Shown in pieces: positions 1 to 9,283 of a DNA stretch of 64,000 nt. The position numbers were made by a program, and so were the translations under genes. Every line of letters starts with the position of its first letter. Position 1 is the stretch's first letter. The DNA is from Chromatiaceae bacterium (GTDB lineage Bacteria; Pseudomonadota; Gammaproteobacteria; Chromatiales; Chromatiaceae), in assembly GCA_024235415.1 (NCBI GenBank), contig JACKML010000003.1:62001-126000 (forward strand). The letters are read 5' to 3'. The notes under the pieces were generated by a model. It saw nothing but the letters and a program-made list of their open reading frames with translations, made no database searches and was not told the DNA's origin.

Positions 1-2812
1 CTGCGCGCCTGTCCAGGTTCTTCTCGATCTGCAGCTGGTTGGCGAACTCGACGATCAGGATGCCGTTCTTCGCGATCAGGCCGATCAGGGTGATCAGACC
101 GACCTGGGTGTAGATATTCACCGTCGCGAAACCGAGGGTCAGAAAGGCCAGTGCGCCGGCGATCGACATTGGTACAGATACCAGGATGATCAGCGGGTCT
201 CGCCAGCTCTCGAACTGCGCCGCCAGCACCAGGTAGATCACCAGCAGTGACATGAAGAATGTCAGCACGAGGGCACTGCCCTGCTGTGCAAACTGGCGCG
301 TCGCCCCGGTGTAGTCGAAGGTAAATCCGCGAGGCAGCACCTCGCCAGCAATCGTCTCCATTGCTGCCATCGCCTGGCCTTCCGCGACGCCGGGCGCCAT
401 CAGGCCCTCGATCGTCACCGAGTTGAGCTGCTGGAACTGGGTGCGCTTGCTCGGTTCGACGGCGTGTTCTATACGCACCAGCGATGACAGCGGAACCTGG
501 TCGCCGCTGGCGCTGCGCAGGTAGAAGTCACCGAGCATCTCCGGGGTCAGGCGGAACAGGCGTTCGGCTTGCGGAATCACCTTGTAGCTGCGGCCTTCGA
601 GGCTAAAGCGGTTGACGTCGTTGCCGCCCAGCAGTGTCGCCAGGTTGCGCCCGATATCGGCCATCGAGATGCCGAGGTCGGCGGCGCGGTCGCGGTCGAT
701 CACCAGGATCGCCTTGGGCCGCGAGAACTCGATCGACTTGCGCAGGAACAGGAATTGCCCGCTGCCCATGCCGCGTCCGACCAGCTGGTCGGCGACCGCG
801 TCGATCTCGCGGAAATCGGCGTCGCTCTGCACCACAAACTGGAACGGCAGGCCGCTGCTGCCGGGCAGGCTGGGTCGCGGGAACACCGCCAGCTGGAACC
901 CGGCGATCTGGCTCAGCAGGCCCTGTACATCGGGCAGGACCTCCATCTGCGAGCGCGCGCGCCAGGCCGGTTGCTGCATCTTGAAGCCACCGAACACCAC
1001 GTTGTCGTCACCGCCGAAACCGAGCAGCAGAAAGCTCTCGTGATACTCAGGGACCTTCTCGAACGCGCTGATGATCTCGCGCGTATAGGCCTCGTTGTAT
1101 TCCAGCGACGCGGTCTGTGGCGCGACCGCCTGGAAGAACAGGATGCTCTGGTCCTCTGTCGGTGCCAGCTCGGCCTTGCTCGTGACGAACATGAAATAGA
1201 TGCTTCCCAGGATCGCCGCCGCGAACAGCAGTGTCGCCGGCAGGTAGTCGAGGGCACCGCGCAGGCGACGCAGGTAGAAGCCTGCCAGGCCGTCGAAGAA
1301 GTGCTCGACACCCCGCTCGAAGCGTCCCGGGTTGCCGGCCGGGCGCAGCACCTTGGATGACAGCATCGGCGACAGCGTCAGCGCGACCACGCCGGAGATC
1401 AGTACCGCGCCGGCGAGCGAGAATGCGAACTCGGTGAACAGGGTGCCGACCAGGCCGCCCATGAAACCGATTGGCGCATACACCGCGATCAGCGTGGTGG
1501 TCATTGCGATGATCGGCAGTCCGAGCTCGCGGGCACCGTCGATCGCTGCCTGGTAGCGTGACTTGCCCATCTCGATGTGCCGGTGCACGTTCTCGACCAC
1601 GACGATGGCGTCATCCACCACCAACCCGATCGCCAGCACCATCGCCAGCAGCGTCAGCAGGTTGATTGAGTAGCCGAGCAGCAGCATCAGGAACGCCGCA
1701 CCGACCAGTGACAGTGGCACCGCGACGCCGGGCACGATCGCCGCGCGCATCGAGCCGAGCGACAGGAAGATCACCACCAGCACGATCAGCACTGCCTCGA
1801 CCAGTGTCGTGAACACCTCGTCGATCGAGTCCTGGATGAACGCGCTGGCGTCGTAGGGGATGTGCGCCTCGAGCCCGGACGGCAGCTGGCTGCGGATGTC
1901 GATCAGTGCCTTGTGTACTGCCTTGGCGACCGTCAGCGGGTTGGCGCCGGGGGCCTGAGACACGCCGACGAAGATCGCCGGCTTGCCCTTGTACCAGGTC
2001 GCGGTGTCGTAATCCTCGGCGCCCAGTTCAGCGCGTGCAACGTCGCGCAGGCGCACCAGGGTGTCGCCATTGCTGCGCACCACCAGGTTGCGGAAGTCCT
2101 CGACGTCGGCCACGTCGGTGGTCGCGCTGAGGTCGATCACCGCATAGTCACTGCGTGCCTGACCGATGCCCGACAGGTAGTTGTTGGCGCGCAGCACGTC
2201 GGCCACGTCCTGCGCGGTCACGTCGAGCGCCGCCATGCGCCGGGGGTCCAGCCACACGCGCATCGCAAATGTCTTGTTGCCGATCAGCTCGGCCTTGGCG
2301 ACCCCGGGTAGCGCCTGCAGCTTCGGCTGCACCACGCGCAGCAGGTAGTCGTTGATCTGTGAGGCGCGCATCTCCTCGCTGTAGAACGCCATGTACATCA
2401 GCGCGGTACGGTCGCCGGTCTGCGACGTGATGACGGGGTCCTGCGCGTCCTCCGGCAGCACGTTGCGCCGGCTCGCCACCTTGGCCTGGATCTCGGCAAC
2501 GGCATCGTTGGGCGGATAGTTCAGGCGCATGTGCGCCTCGATCACCGACTGGCCCTGACGGCTGGTCGACGACAGGTAATCGATACCCTGCGCCTCGGCG
2601 ATCGCCTGTTGCAGTGGCGTGGTGATAAAGCCCTTGACCAGCTCGCTGCTGGCGCCCGGGTAGCTGGTCGAGACCGTGATCACGGTGTCCCTGGTCTCGG
2701 GGTACTGGCGGACATCCAGTGAGGTGATCGCGCGCAGGCCTACCGCGAGGATCAGCAGGCTGACCACGCTGGCCAGTACCGGCCGCTGGATGTAGATATC
2801 GGTGAACTTCAT
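1..2812 (-). CDS. RND family efflux pump permease, 3' end outside the window
   Basis: Inner-membrane proton-driven drug/solute exporter of the HAE1 RND family, the pump subunit of a tripartite efflux system. About 937 N-terminal residues are present. They begin MKFTDIYIQRPVLASVVSLL (TM1), followed by the porter domain. The TM4 motif VVDDAIVVVEN carries the proton-relay pair Asp400-Asp401, equivalent to AcrB 407/408, and a second TM block follows near the window edge (GLIAKNGILIVEFAN). Full members have about 1,020-1,050 residues, so roughly 100 are missing only because the window ends. The start ATG overlaps the adaptor stop by 4 bases (ATGA), so the two are translationally coupled. The substrate cannot be inferred. 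Confidence 0.95.
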   Translation of the reverse strand, partial: MKFTDIYIQRPVLASVVSLLILAVGLRAITSLDVRQYPETRDTVITVSTSYPGASSELVKGFITTPLQQAIAEAQGIDYLSSTSRQGQSVIEAHMRLNYPPNDAVAEIQAKVASRRNVLPEDAQDPVITSQTGDRTALMYMAFYSEEMRASQINDYLLRVVQPKLQALPGVAKAELIGNKTFAMRVWLDPRRMAALDVTAQDVADVLRANNYLSGIGQARSDYAVIDLSATTDVADVEDFRNLVVRSNGDTLVRLRDVARAELGAEDYDTATWYKGKPAIFVGVSQAPGANPLTVAKAVHKALIDIRSQLPSGLEAHIPYDASAFIQDSIDEVFTTLVEAVLIVLVVIFLSLGSMRAAIVPGVAVPLSLVGAAFLMLLLGYSINLLTLLAMVLAIGLVVDDAIVVVENVHRHIEMGKSRYQAAIDGARELGLPIIAMTTTLIAVYAPIGFMGGLVGTLFTEFAFSLAGAVLISGVVALTLSPMLSSKVLRPAGNPGRFERGVEHFFDGLAGFYLRRLRGALDYLPATLLFAAAILGSIYFMFVTSKAELAPTEDQSILFFQAVAPQTASLEYNEAYTREIISAFEKVPEYHESFLLLGFGGDDNVVFGGFKMQQPAWRARSQMEVLPDVQGLLSQIAGFQLAVFPRPSLPGSSGLPFQFVVQSDADFREIDAVADQLVGRGMGSGQFLFLRKSIEFSRPKAILVIDRDRAADLGISMADIGRNLATLLGGNDVNRFSLEGRSYKVIPQAERLFRLTPEMLGDFYLRSASGDQVPLSSLVRIEHAVEPSKRTQFQQLNSVTIEGLMAPGVAEGQAMAAMETIAGEVLPRGFTFDYTGATRQFAQQGSALVLTFFMSLLVIYLVLAAQFESWRDPLIILVSVPMSIAGALAFLTLGFATVNIYTQVGLITLIGLIAKNGILIVEFANQLQIEKNLDRRA

Positions 2813-3918
2813 GCGCTGGGGCCTGGGCTGGCTTCGCGTTCAGCTGGCGCCGGCCGGCTGTCGATCGCCACCGCCTGGCCATTGCGCAGCTTGTTATGCC
2901 CGGCACTGACCACTTTTTCCCCAACCTCGAGACCGGACGACACGGAGACGCGGCCGTCGCGGGTCGGCCCTGTCTCGATCTGGCGCCGGGTGACGACGCT
3001 CTGGCCGTCTTTGTCTTCGATCACGAACACCGAATCACCATAAGGTGCGTAGCTGATCGCGGTGTCCGGCACGGTGACGACGTCTTGCTGTTGCGGCAGC
3101 AGCACGCGCACGTCGGCGAACATGCCGGGGCGCAGCTGTTGCCCGGGGTTCTCCAGCTCGGCGCGCACGCGGAAGCTGCGGCTGCCGATATTGACACCCG
3201 GGTCGATTGCGCGGATCTGCCCGCTGAAGCGTGCCTCCGGGTATGCCTGTACTTTGATCTCGACCGTCTGCGCCACCTTGATTCGCGCAAGTTCGCGCTC
3301 CGGGAGCGAAAAATCGGCGAAGATCGGGTCAAGTTTTTCCAATGGAACGATGGCCGCGCCCGGCGTGAGGTATTCGCCCACGTCGATGCGCCGGATGCCC
3401 AGGCGTCCGTCGAACGGCGCGCGGATGCGCTTCTTCTCGACCAGTGCCTGCTGCGCAGTGACTGCGGCATCGGCGGCATCGAGCATGACACGCGCCTCGT
3501 CATAGTCGGATTTGGACACCGATTTGTCCCTGATCAATGCTGCCAGCCGCTCGTACTTGAGACGCGCCAGGGCGCGTTCGGCGAGCAGCCCCTTGAGCTG
3601 GGCCTGGTCGGTCTTGTCGTCAAGCTCGACCAGCAGATCGCCCTGATCGACCGGTTCGCCGGAGCTGACATGGATTGCGCTGACCTGGCCGCTGACCTCG
3701 CTGGTCACCTCGATGCCGGCGATCGCGACCAGGCTGCCGACGACCTGGATGTAGGGTTGCCAGCTCTCGCGCCGGACAGTGGTCGCGGCAATGACCGGCG
3801 GCGGCAGGCCGGCGGCCTGGGCCGCGGCCATCTGCTGCGCAGTGTGTTGTTTCCAGCCAAAAATCCCGCCGAATAGGCCGGCCAGGACCAAGGCCACCAG
3901 GATCAGGCGCATCACCAT
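2809..3918 (-). CDS. RND efflux periplasmic adaptor (membrane fusion protein)
   Basis: Periplasmic adaptor linking the RND permease downstream to an outer-membrane channel. The 369-residue protein has an N-terminal signal anchor (MVMRLILVALVLAGLFGG), a lipoyl/barrel-sandwich half near residues 60-90 (EVSGQVSAIHVSSGEPVDQGD), a short alpha-helical hairpin, the second lipoyl half (RAPFDGRLGIRRIDVGEY), then beta-barrel and membrane-proximal domains. That is the HlyD/AcrA order and a normal length. I chose the ATG at 3918 because AAGGAA lies 8 bases upstream; the in-frame upstream start adds 12 charged residues ahead of the anchor. No outer-membrane factor gene is visible next to it. Confidence 0.95.
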   Translation of the reverse strand: MVMRLILVALVLAGLFGGIFGWKQHTAQQMAAAQAAGLPPPVIAATTVRRESWQPYIQVVGSLVAIAGIEVTSEVSGQVSAIHVSSGEPVDQGDLLVELDDKTDQAQLKGLLAERALARLKYERLAALIRDKSVSKSDYDEARVMLDAADAAVTAQQALVEKKRIRAPFDGRLGIRRIDVGEYLTPGAAIVPLEKLDPIFADFSLPERELARIKVAQTVEIKVQAYPEARFSGQIRAIDPGVNIGSRSFRVRAELENPGQQLRPGMFADVRVLLPQQQDVVTVPDTAISYAPYGDSVFVIEDKDGQSVVTRRQIETGPTRDGRVSVSSGLEVGEKVVSAGHNKLRNGQAVAIDSRPAPAEREASPGPSA

Positions 3919-4020
3919 GGCGTGTTCCTTCGCGTGTTGCGTGTTGAAGCGCAATTCGCGTTTGGTTGATCGAGAGTGTTTGTAATCCCTTGCGCGGGCA
4001 GGGCTTCCGGGCCAAAGTAA

Positions 4021-4035
4021 ACTACACAGTGTAGT
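4021..4035. promoter_or_regulatory. Palindromic operator between the RND operon and tetR
   Basis: The perfect inverted repeat ACTACAC-A-GTGTAGT sits in the 207-bp gap between the divergent efflux operon and the TetR gene. On the minus strand a TATACT hexamer (4033-4038) overlaps one arm, so a bound repressor would cover the efflux promoter. TetR-family proteins bind palindromes of this size near their own gene. That this TetR binds here is inferred from position and symmetry. Confidence 0.55.
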
Positions 4036-4125
4036 ATATGCTCAACACAGGCGAGCAGAAGTATTGAATTTCACGTTTTCCATGATGACCACGACGGGGC
4101 CGATCCGGCGAATCAGGGGCGCACA

Positions 4126-4746
4126 ATGAACGAACCCGGCCGATCGGGGAGAAAACGCGACGACATCCTGGATGCGGCATTGCACGAGTTCGAGGCGCGT
4201 GGTTTCCGCGAGACCAGCATGGACCGCATCGCTGCCACCGCACAGGTGTCCAAACGCACCGTGTACAACCATTTCCCGAGCAAGGACGCGCTGTTCGATG
4301 CGATGGCGGCGCGGCTGATCGAGCGCGTGCAGAGTGTCACGGCCTATAGCCACGATCCGGACCAGCCGATCGATGGGCAGCTGCGCGAGATCGGTGTCCA
4401 TGTGCTCGATATGCTGGCATCACCGTGCTTCGCCACCCTGGCGAGGGTCACCCTGGTGGAGATGATCCGTTCACCGGAGCTGGCGCGAAAGACCTACAAC
4501 CTGTTCCGTGAGCGCCAGTCGGGCCTGGCCAGCTGGCTCCGCGATGCCGTTGCCGCGGGCCGGCTGAGGGTCGACGACCCGGTATGGGCGGCAGACCAGT
4601 TTCTGGGCCTGATCCACTCGTTCGCCTTGTGGCCGCAGATTCTGGGCGGTCAGCCTGTTCCCGACGCCACGGCGCGCGAGCGCATCCTCGATTCGGCGGT
4701 GTCAATGTTCGTGGGCCGCTACGGCGCAGAACCCACAGAGCAATAG
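4126..4746 (+). CDS. TetR/AcrR family transcriptional regulator
   Basis: A 206-residue DNA-binding regulator, likely the local repressor of the divergent RND efflux operon. Residues about 10-56 form the TetR helix-turn-helix: helix 1 ILDAALHEFEARGFRETS, recognition region AATAQVSKRTVYNHFPSKD. The C-terminal half matches the AcrR-like ligand-binding domain (TetR_C, with a conserved FLGLIHSFALWPQ segment). The start ATG follows an AGGGGCG purine stretch. The length is typical. The inducing ligand is unknown. The neighbouring gene on the same strand is 100 bp away and functionally separate. Confidence 0.93.
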   Translation: MNEPGRSGRKRDDILDAALHEFEARGFRETSMDRIAATAQVSKRTVYNHFPSKDALFDAMAARLIERVQSVTAYSHDPDQPIDGQLREIGVHVLDMLASPCFATLARVTLVEMIRSPELARKTYNLFRERQSGLASWLRDAVAAGRLRVDDPVWAADQFLGLIHSFALWPQILGGQPVPDATARERILDSAVSMFVGRYGAEPTEQ

Positions 4747-4846
4747 TCCGCCGCCCGCATGCCGCTGCCCGCAGGATGCGACACCGCTTGAGTGGTGCCG
4801 CGCCCGCGGTTAGCCTGCGTCGATCTGGCTTCCAGTAGCGGGCAGC

Positions 4847-5419
4847 ATGACCGAATCCCCGTCCAATCCGACTCTCGATCAGCTGCTGGCGCGCTGTGCG
4901 CTGGCCGATCGCGCCGCGTTCGCCGCACTGTACGCGGCGACCTCGGCGAAACTGTTTGCTGTGGTGCTGCGTATATTGAAGAACCAGGAGCTGGCCGAGG
5001 ACGCGCTGCAGGATGTGTATATCAAGATCTGGCACAGCGCCGCGGACCACCATGCCGGCAAGGGCGCGGTGATGACCTGGATGACCAGCATTGCCCGCTA
5101 CCGTGCCATCGACATGCTGCGTCGCGCCCGTTCCGGCATCAAGGTGTCGACGGGCGATGTGGATACCGTCGATGCGCAGCAGTCCCCGGGCGGTGGGCCC
5201 GCCGAACTGGCCATGCAGCAGGCGGATAACTCCCGGTTGTCGGCGTGTCTGGACGAACTCGATCCGCCGCGTCGCGCCTGCCTGGTCCTCGCCTACTGCG
5301 ATGGTTACACCCATGACGAACTGAGTGTGAAGCTGGGGTCGCCGGTAGGCACCATCAAGAGCTGGATCAGGCGGGGCCTGCAGGCACTCAAGGCCTGTCT
5401 TGGTGGTGAAGATGACTGA
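4847..5419 (+). CDS. ECF RNA polymerase sigma factor (RskA-associated type)
   Basis: A 190-residue group 4 sigma factor. Region 2 spans about residues 20-85 (LAEDALQDVYIKIWHSA and the -10 recognition segment MTWMTSIARYRAIDMLRR). Region 4 spans about 130-185 and ends in the helix-turn-helix GSPVGTIKSWIRRGLQALK. The stop overlaps the start of the next gene by 8 bases, and that gene encodes an RskA-like anti-sigma factor. The pair is therefore a classic co-translated sigma/anti-sigma unit (SigK-RskA-like). The regulon is not evident. Confidence 0.93.
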   Translation: MTESPSNPTLDQLLARCALADRAAFAALYAATSAKLFAVVLRILKNQELAEDALQDVYIKIWHSAADHHAGKGAVMTWMTSIARYRAIDMLRRARSGIKVSTGDVDTVDAQQSPGGGPAELAMQQADNSRLSACLDELDPPRRACLVLAYCDGYTHDELSVKLGSPVGTIKSWIRRGLQALKACLGGEDD

Positions 5420-6104
5420 GCAGCTTACGCCGTCGCAGCGCGAACAGGCCGCCGAGTATGTGCTCGGCACGTTGCAGGGTGCGCAGCGCGAGGCCTTTGA
5501 GCAGGCGCTGGCGGACAACGCTGACCTGTACGGCGAGGTTGTTGCCTGGGAGGCGCGCCTGGCCGGCCTGAGCGATTCCATCGGACCGGTCGCGCCGCCG
5601 CCACACGTCTGGCGTGCGATCGACAAGGCCATCTCGATGCCAGTCGACGCGCCGAAGGCGGGCTGGTGGCAGTCCCTTGCCTTGTGGCGTTCGCTCGCAG
5701 CCGCTGCGCTACTGGCACTGATCGTGGTCGGCGTCCCGACGCTGCTGCAGTCGCCGCCCGCACCCGAGGTGCCGCCCGTATACAGCCTGGTGCTGCGCGA
5801 CAGTACCCAGCAGCCGCTATGGATGATCGTCTGCGACTGGCGCACACACCAGTTCACGGTAAACCGGGTCGCTGCCGGGGCACCGGACACCGGCAAGTCG
5901 CATGAACTCTGGCTGGTGCGCAGGGGCGATGCCGCGCCACTGTCACTGGGTCTGCTCAAGGGCGATGAACTGCGCGGCGTACTGCCGGACAACGCGAACT
6001 GGCGTGGTACCAAGGCGCTGGCGGTGAGCCTCGAGCCCGTTGGTGGTTCACCCACCGGCGTGCCGACCGGCCCGGTACTGTACGTGGCACCGACGCCGAT
6101 CTGA
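5412..6104 (+). CDS. Anti-sigma factor, RskA family
   Basis: A 230-residue membrane-anchored anti-sigma factor that should hold the upstream ECF sigma at the membrane. Residues 1-75 are the cytoplasmic sigma-binding part (EQAAEYVLGTLQGAQREAFE, the typical RskA N-terminal helix). Residues about 92-112 form one transmembrane helix. The rest is the periplasmic RskA C-terminal domain, with HELWLVRRG and a Gly/Pro-rich SLEPVGGSPTGVPTGPV ending. I chose the ATG at 5412 over an upstream TTG because homologues begin just before the EQAAEYVLG helix. It overlaps the sigma gene by 8 bases. Confidence 0.92.
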   Translation: MTEQLTPSQREQAAEYVLGTLQGAQREAFEQALADNADLYGEVVAWEARLAGLSDSIGPVAPPPHVWRAIDKAISMPVDAPKAGWWQSLALWRSLAAAALLALIVVGVPTLLQSPPAPEVPPVYSLVLRDSTQQPLWMIVCDWRTHQFTVNRVAAGAPDTGKSHELWLVRRGDAAPLSLGLLKGDELRGVLPDNANWRGTKALAVSLEPVGGSPTGVPTGPVLYVAPTPI

Positions 6105-6210
6105 CCGCGTCCCGGCCGCGCTCTCGTCGAGCGCAAAAAAATTCACCGCGCCTGCATCCGAACTGCCGTGGACCGCGTATCTCCTGGTAAGCCAACCGAA
6201 GGAGATATCC

Positions 6211-7776
6211 ATGCCCAACATGAAAAGGCTGCTTTCCGCGCTGCTGTTTGCCGCCGCCGGTGGTGTCGTGGCGCAGGTGCAACAACCCAACTGGCAGGCC
6301 TATTCGCCCGCGGCTTTCGACCAGGCGTCCCGGCAGGACCGGCTGATCCTGCTCGATCTGGTCGCCGTCTGGTGCCACTGGTGCCACGTAATGGAGGCAA
6401 CCACTTACGCCGACAGCGCGGTGATCGAACAAATCGAACTTCACTACGTGGCCATCCAGGCCGACCACGATGCCCGCCCTGACCTGGCAGAACGCTATCG
6501 TGACTACGGTTGGCCGGCCACCATCATCCTGACGGCTGATGGCCGCGAACTGGTCAAGCGCGCCGGCTACATTGCGCCGGAAGAGATGGCGATGCTGTTG
6601 CAGCGCACCGCGCGCGGCGGGCGGGAGGCTGCCGGGCGACCGGCCGAAACGCCCGGCATGGCCGGTAGCCCTGTGCTCGGCGCCGCGCTGATCGAGACTC
6701 TGGAGCGCCGGCATGTGGCTGCCTACGACCCGCTGCAGGGCGGCCTTGCGCTGCAGCAGAAATTTCTCGATGCCGATGCGGTCGAGTGGGACCTGCATCT
6801 CGCTCGCGCCGGCGATGCGGCCGCCGGCAGCCGCGCACGCGGCTTTCTCGATGCCGCATTGGCGCTGATCGACCCCGCGTTCGGGGGCGCATACCAATAC
6901 TCGACGCACAGTGACTGGGTTCACCCGCATTACGAAAAGATCATGTCGACACAGGCCGCTTTCCTGCGCGCCTACAGTCTCGCTTATCGGCAATTCGGCG
7001 ACCCCCGGTACCGTCTGGCGGCCGAACAGGTCGCGGCCTGGTTGCGTGATTTCATGCGAGCGCCCAACGGTGGTTTCTACACCAGTCAGGACGCCGACCT
7101 GCAGCAGGGCAGCAAGGCGCATGACTACTTCGCACTGGACCGGGCGCAGCGCCTGCAGCGGGGTCTGCCGCGCATCGACCGAAACCAGTATGCGGATGCC
7201 AACGGAAAGGCGATCGAGGGTCTTGTGACCCTGTATCAGGTCACCGGTGACAAGGCGCACCTGGGCCTGGCCGTGGGTGCACTCGACTGGGTCCTGCGTA
7301 ACCGGCGAGCGGAGCAGGGTGGTTTTCGGCACGCCGAAACCGACATTGCAGGGCCTTACCTCGCGGACAGCCTGTATATCGGGCGCGCGCTGCTGGCGAT
7401 CCATGAGGCCAGCGGCCAGGAGGTCTGGCTGCGACAGGCCGGCGAGTTGGCCGACTTCATCGGAGTCCGATTCCGGCATTCGGGTGGGGGACTGGCAGCC
7501 GCGGTGGACAACGGCACGCCGCTTCAACCCCTGCCGCAGCTGGACCAGAATATCCATGCCGCGCGTTTTCTCTACACCCTGGCCAGCCGGACCGCGGAGC
7601 CGCGTCATCTCGATCTCGCTGACCACGTGATGCGTTATCTGGCGACGCCCGAAATAGCGACCTCACGGCTGACCGACGCCGGCATTCTGCTCGCTGACGT
7701 GGCTCGCAGACAGGTCGCAAGTAAGCAGTTACTTACGTTGCTTCCCATAACTGCAGCAATGGGAGGTGACGCGTGA
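6211..7776 (+). CDS. Secreted thioredoxin-like DUF255 (YyaL/SSP411-type) protein
   Basis: A 521-residue protein with a Sec signal peptide (MKRLLSALLFAAAGGVVAQ), so probably periplasmic. Residues about 28-125 form a thioredoxin fold with the redox motif C55-H-W-C58 inside VAVWCHWCHVM, the DUF255 signature. The remaining ~370 residues resemble the alpha/alpha-barrel of YyaL/SSP411 proteins (WVHPHYEKIMSTQAAFLRAY, GGFYTSQDAD). It is shorter than typical cytoplasmic SSP411 proteins (about 680-750). The start ATG follows an AAGGAGAT Shine-Dalgarno site; the longer upstream reading frame was rejected. The stop overlaps the next gene, an ECF sigma factor (GTGA). The substrate is unknown. Confidence 0.85.
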   Translation: MPNMKRLLSALLFAAAGGVVAQVQQPNWQAYSPAAFDQASRQDRLILLDLVAVWCHWCHVMEATTYADSAVIEQIELHYVAIQADHDARPDLAERYRDYGWPATIILTADGRELVKRAGYIAPEEMAMLLQRTARGGREAAGRPAETPGMAGSPVLGAALIETLERRHVAAYDPLQGGLALQQKFLDADAVEWDLHLARAGDAAAGSRARGFLDAALALIDPAFGGAYQYSTHSDWVHPHYEKIMSTQAAFLRAYSLAYRQFGDPRYRLAAEQVAAWLRDFMRAPNGGFYTSQDADLQQGSKAHDYFALDRAQRLQRGLPRIDRNQYADANGKAIEGLVTLYQVTGDKAHLGLAVGALDWVLRNRRAEQGGFRHAETDIAGPYLADSLYIGRALLAIHEASGQEVWLRQAGELADFIGVRFRHSGGGLAAAVDNGTPLQPLPQLDQNIHAARFLYTLASRTAEPRHLDLADHVMRYLATPEIATSRLTDAGILLADVARRQVASKQLLTLLPITAAMGGDA

Positions 7777-8267
7777 GCCTGGCACCTCTACGGCACGCAG
7801 GGCCCGATTCCCACGCGCGCTTTCACGCCCTCTATGCCACCCATCACGACGTCTTGAAGCGCATCGCACGGATGTTGTGTGGCGACCCGGACCTGGCAGA
7901 CGATCTGCTGCAGGACACCTGGTTGCGGGCGTGGCGCGCCGCCGATTCCCTGAACGAGCTGGCGGCCGGCAAGGCATGGCTGGTCGCGATCCTCAAGCGT
8001 GAGCATGCTCGGTTGTTCGAGCGCAAGCGGCTGCAACGGGTCGAGCTGGACGACCGCAATCCCGAATTTGCCCGCGATCCGGCGCCACACCACGCGATCC
8101 TGCTCGGCCAACTACTTTCAGGGCTGGCCGACACCGACCGCGAGCCGCTGTTGATGCAGGTCGTTGAAGGGCTGTCCACGGCGCAGATCGCACGGCACTT
8201 TGGGGTCAGCCGAAATGCGATAACAATACGGCTGCACCGCCTCAAAAAACGGTTGAAGGCTATGTAA
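7773..8267 (+). CDS. Second ECF RNA polymerase sigma factor
   Basis: A 164-residue group 4 sigma factor. Region 2 is at residues about 15-80 (DPDLADDLLQDTWLRAWRA), and region 4 at 110-160 ends in GLSTAQIARHFGVSRNAITIRLHRLKKRL. It starts with GTG preceded by GGGAGGTGA, and the GTGA overlap with the DUF255 gene implies coupled translation. No anti-sigma gene adjoins it; the nearest belongs to the other sigma pair upstream. It may respond to the redox state sensed or produced by the DUF255 protein, which is inference from the overlap only. Confidence 0.9.
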   Translation: MSLAPLRHAGPDSHARFHALYATHHDVLKRIARMLCGDPDLADDLLQDTWLRAWRAADSLNELAAGKAWLVAILKREHARLFERKRLQRVELDDRNPEFARDPAPHHAILLGQLLSGLADTDREPLLMQVVEGLSTAQIARHFGVSRNAITIRLHRLKKRLKAM

Positions 8268-8353
8268 GCACTCACTTACTGATAGCTGCGGGCGCGGTTC
8301 ATTGAATCAAATCGGGCGTCACGAAGGCGCTCGGCCGCGAGTCGTCGCCCGGG

Positions 8354-9004
8354 TCACGCCTCCTGGCGTTTCGGTGATGGCAGGCAGTCGCCGAAGTCGA
8401 CCTGGATCTGCAGGATTCTCGCGGACTGGCTGCGTTCCCCGGAGAGAATCACCAGCAGCATGCCAACCATCGTGGAGACGCCGTTGGACGCGCGGATTGC
8501 CTGCGCCAGCAGTGGCAGGGGATAGCCTTTGCTGTGCCGATGCACCGCGTGGATGCCACCATGCACATAGGAACTCAGGGGCTTCCACGAGTATTCCTTG
8601 AAATCGAACAGCATGCCCATCGGCTCGGCCGGCCCCTTGCCGTCGAGTTCCTGCAGCATTCTGCCCAGCAATGGCAACCGGTCGGCCTTTTTCGAGCTTT
8701 CATGGGTCAGTTCGCTGGTCAGCTTCGCCACTGCGCGGTCCGACGCGGCATACAGCAGCCACATCGCCCTGACGAACGCCTCGTACTGTAGCCGTACCAT
8801 GCCGAGGGCAGACGTGAAATTGCCCGCAGCAATCAGCAGTTTTGCGCTTTCCGCATGCTCAAAGGCCACGCTGCACATGATCTTGCTGCAGCGCGCCCTG
8901 TCGGACTGGTCGAAGGTCTTGAGCTCCAACAACGGCGCCAAGGACTTTTCCAAACCGTTTGAACGCCTCAACAGATCCTGGAGTGGGTCTTGCATCCCGT
9001 TCAT
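8354..9004 (-). CDS. DUF6988 family protein
   Basis: A 216-residue, mostly helical cytoplasmic protein of unknown function. From memory of the family, it matches DUF6988-type proteins: an N-terminal LQDLLRRSNGLEKSLAPLL helix, the core AFEHAESAKLLIAAGNFTSA and LQYEAFVRAMWLLYAAS, and a later FVHGG-like block, here SSYVHGGIHAVHRHSKGYPL. There is no signal peptide or membrane segment. I prefer the ATG at 9004 (GGTGAGA upstream) to a start 17 codons earlier; an ATG three codons further in is also possible. It stands alone, convergent with the sigma gene and divergent from pilU. Confidence 0.7.
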   Translation of the reverse strand: MNGMQDPLQDLLRRSNGLEKSLAPLLELKTFDQSDRARCSKIMCSVAFEHAESAKLLIAAGNFTSALGMVRLQYEAFVRAMWLLYAASDRAVAKLTSELTHESSKKADRLPLLGRMLQELDGKGPAEPMGMLFDFKEYSWKPLSSYVHGGIHAVHRHSKGYPLPLLAQAIRASNGVSTMVGMLLVILSGERSQSARILQIQVDFGDCLPSPKRQEA

Positions 9005-9283
9005 CTGTCTGTTCTCACCGGAACCCCGCGCCAATGATAACGCGACTGCAGTCAAACAAAATCCTGTCGGTGGGGTCGGTTCATGCCAGGCCGCCCGCTG
9101 TGGCGATCATTAGTCCTTTATTTCGCAGCTTGCGGGCGCCGCGCAAAGTTTTGCGGTTACACACCGATAACCTGTCGTATCGACCCGGGTCACCCGGCCT
9201 CAACGAGCGGGCCGCTACCAGATGCGCTCAATCGGGGCGTAGCGGGCTGGCCTGCCGACCAATTACACAGGAGTGGTTCCCGT

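Noticed and set aside
6118..6134. GCGCTC/GAGCGC hairpin after the anti-sigma gene as a terminator
   Set aside because: On the plus strand it is followed by A residues rather than a T run, so it cannot terminate in that direction.
4448..6136. A 562-residue minus-strand frame across tetR and the sigma/anti-sigma pair
   Set aside because: It crosses three well-supported genes and has no recognised domain.
9083..9283. N-terminal extension of the PilU-type gene
   Set aside because: It runs through an intergenic promoter-like region; family members start with MAHIDVPQVLQ or similar, preceded here by AGGAG.
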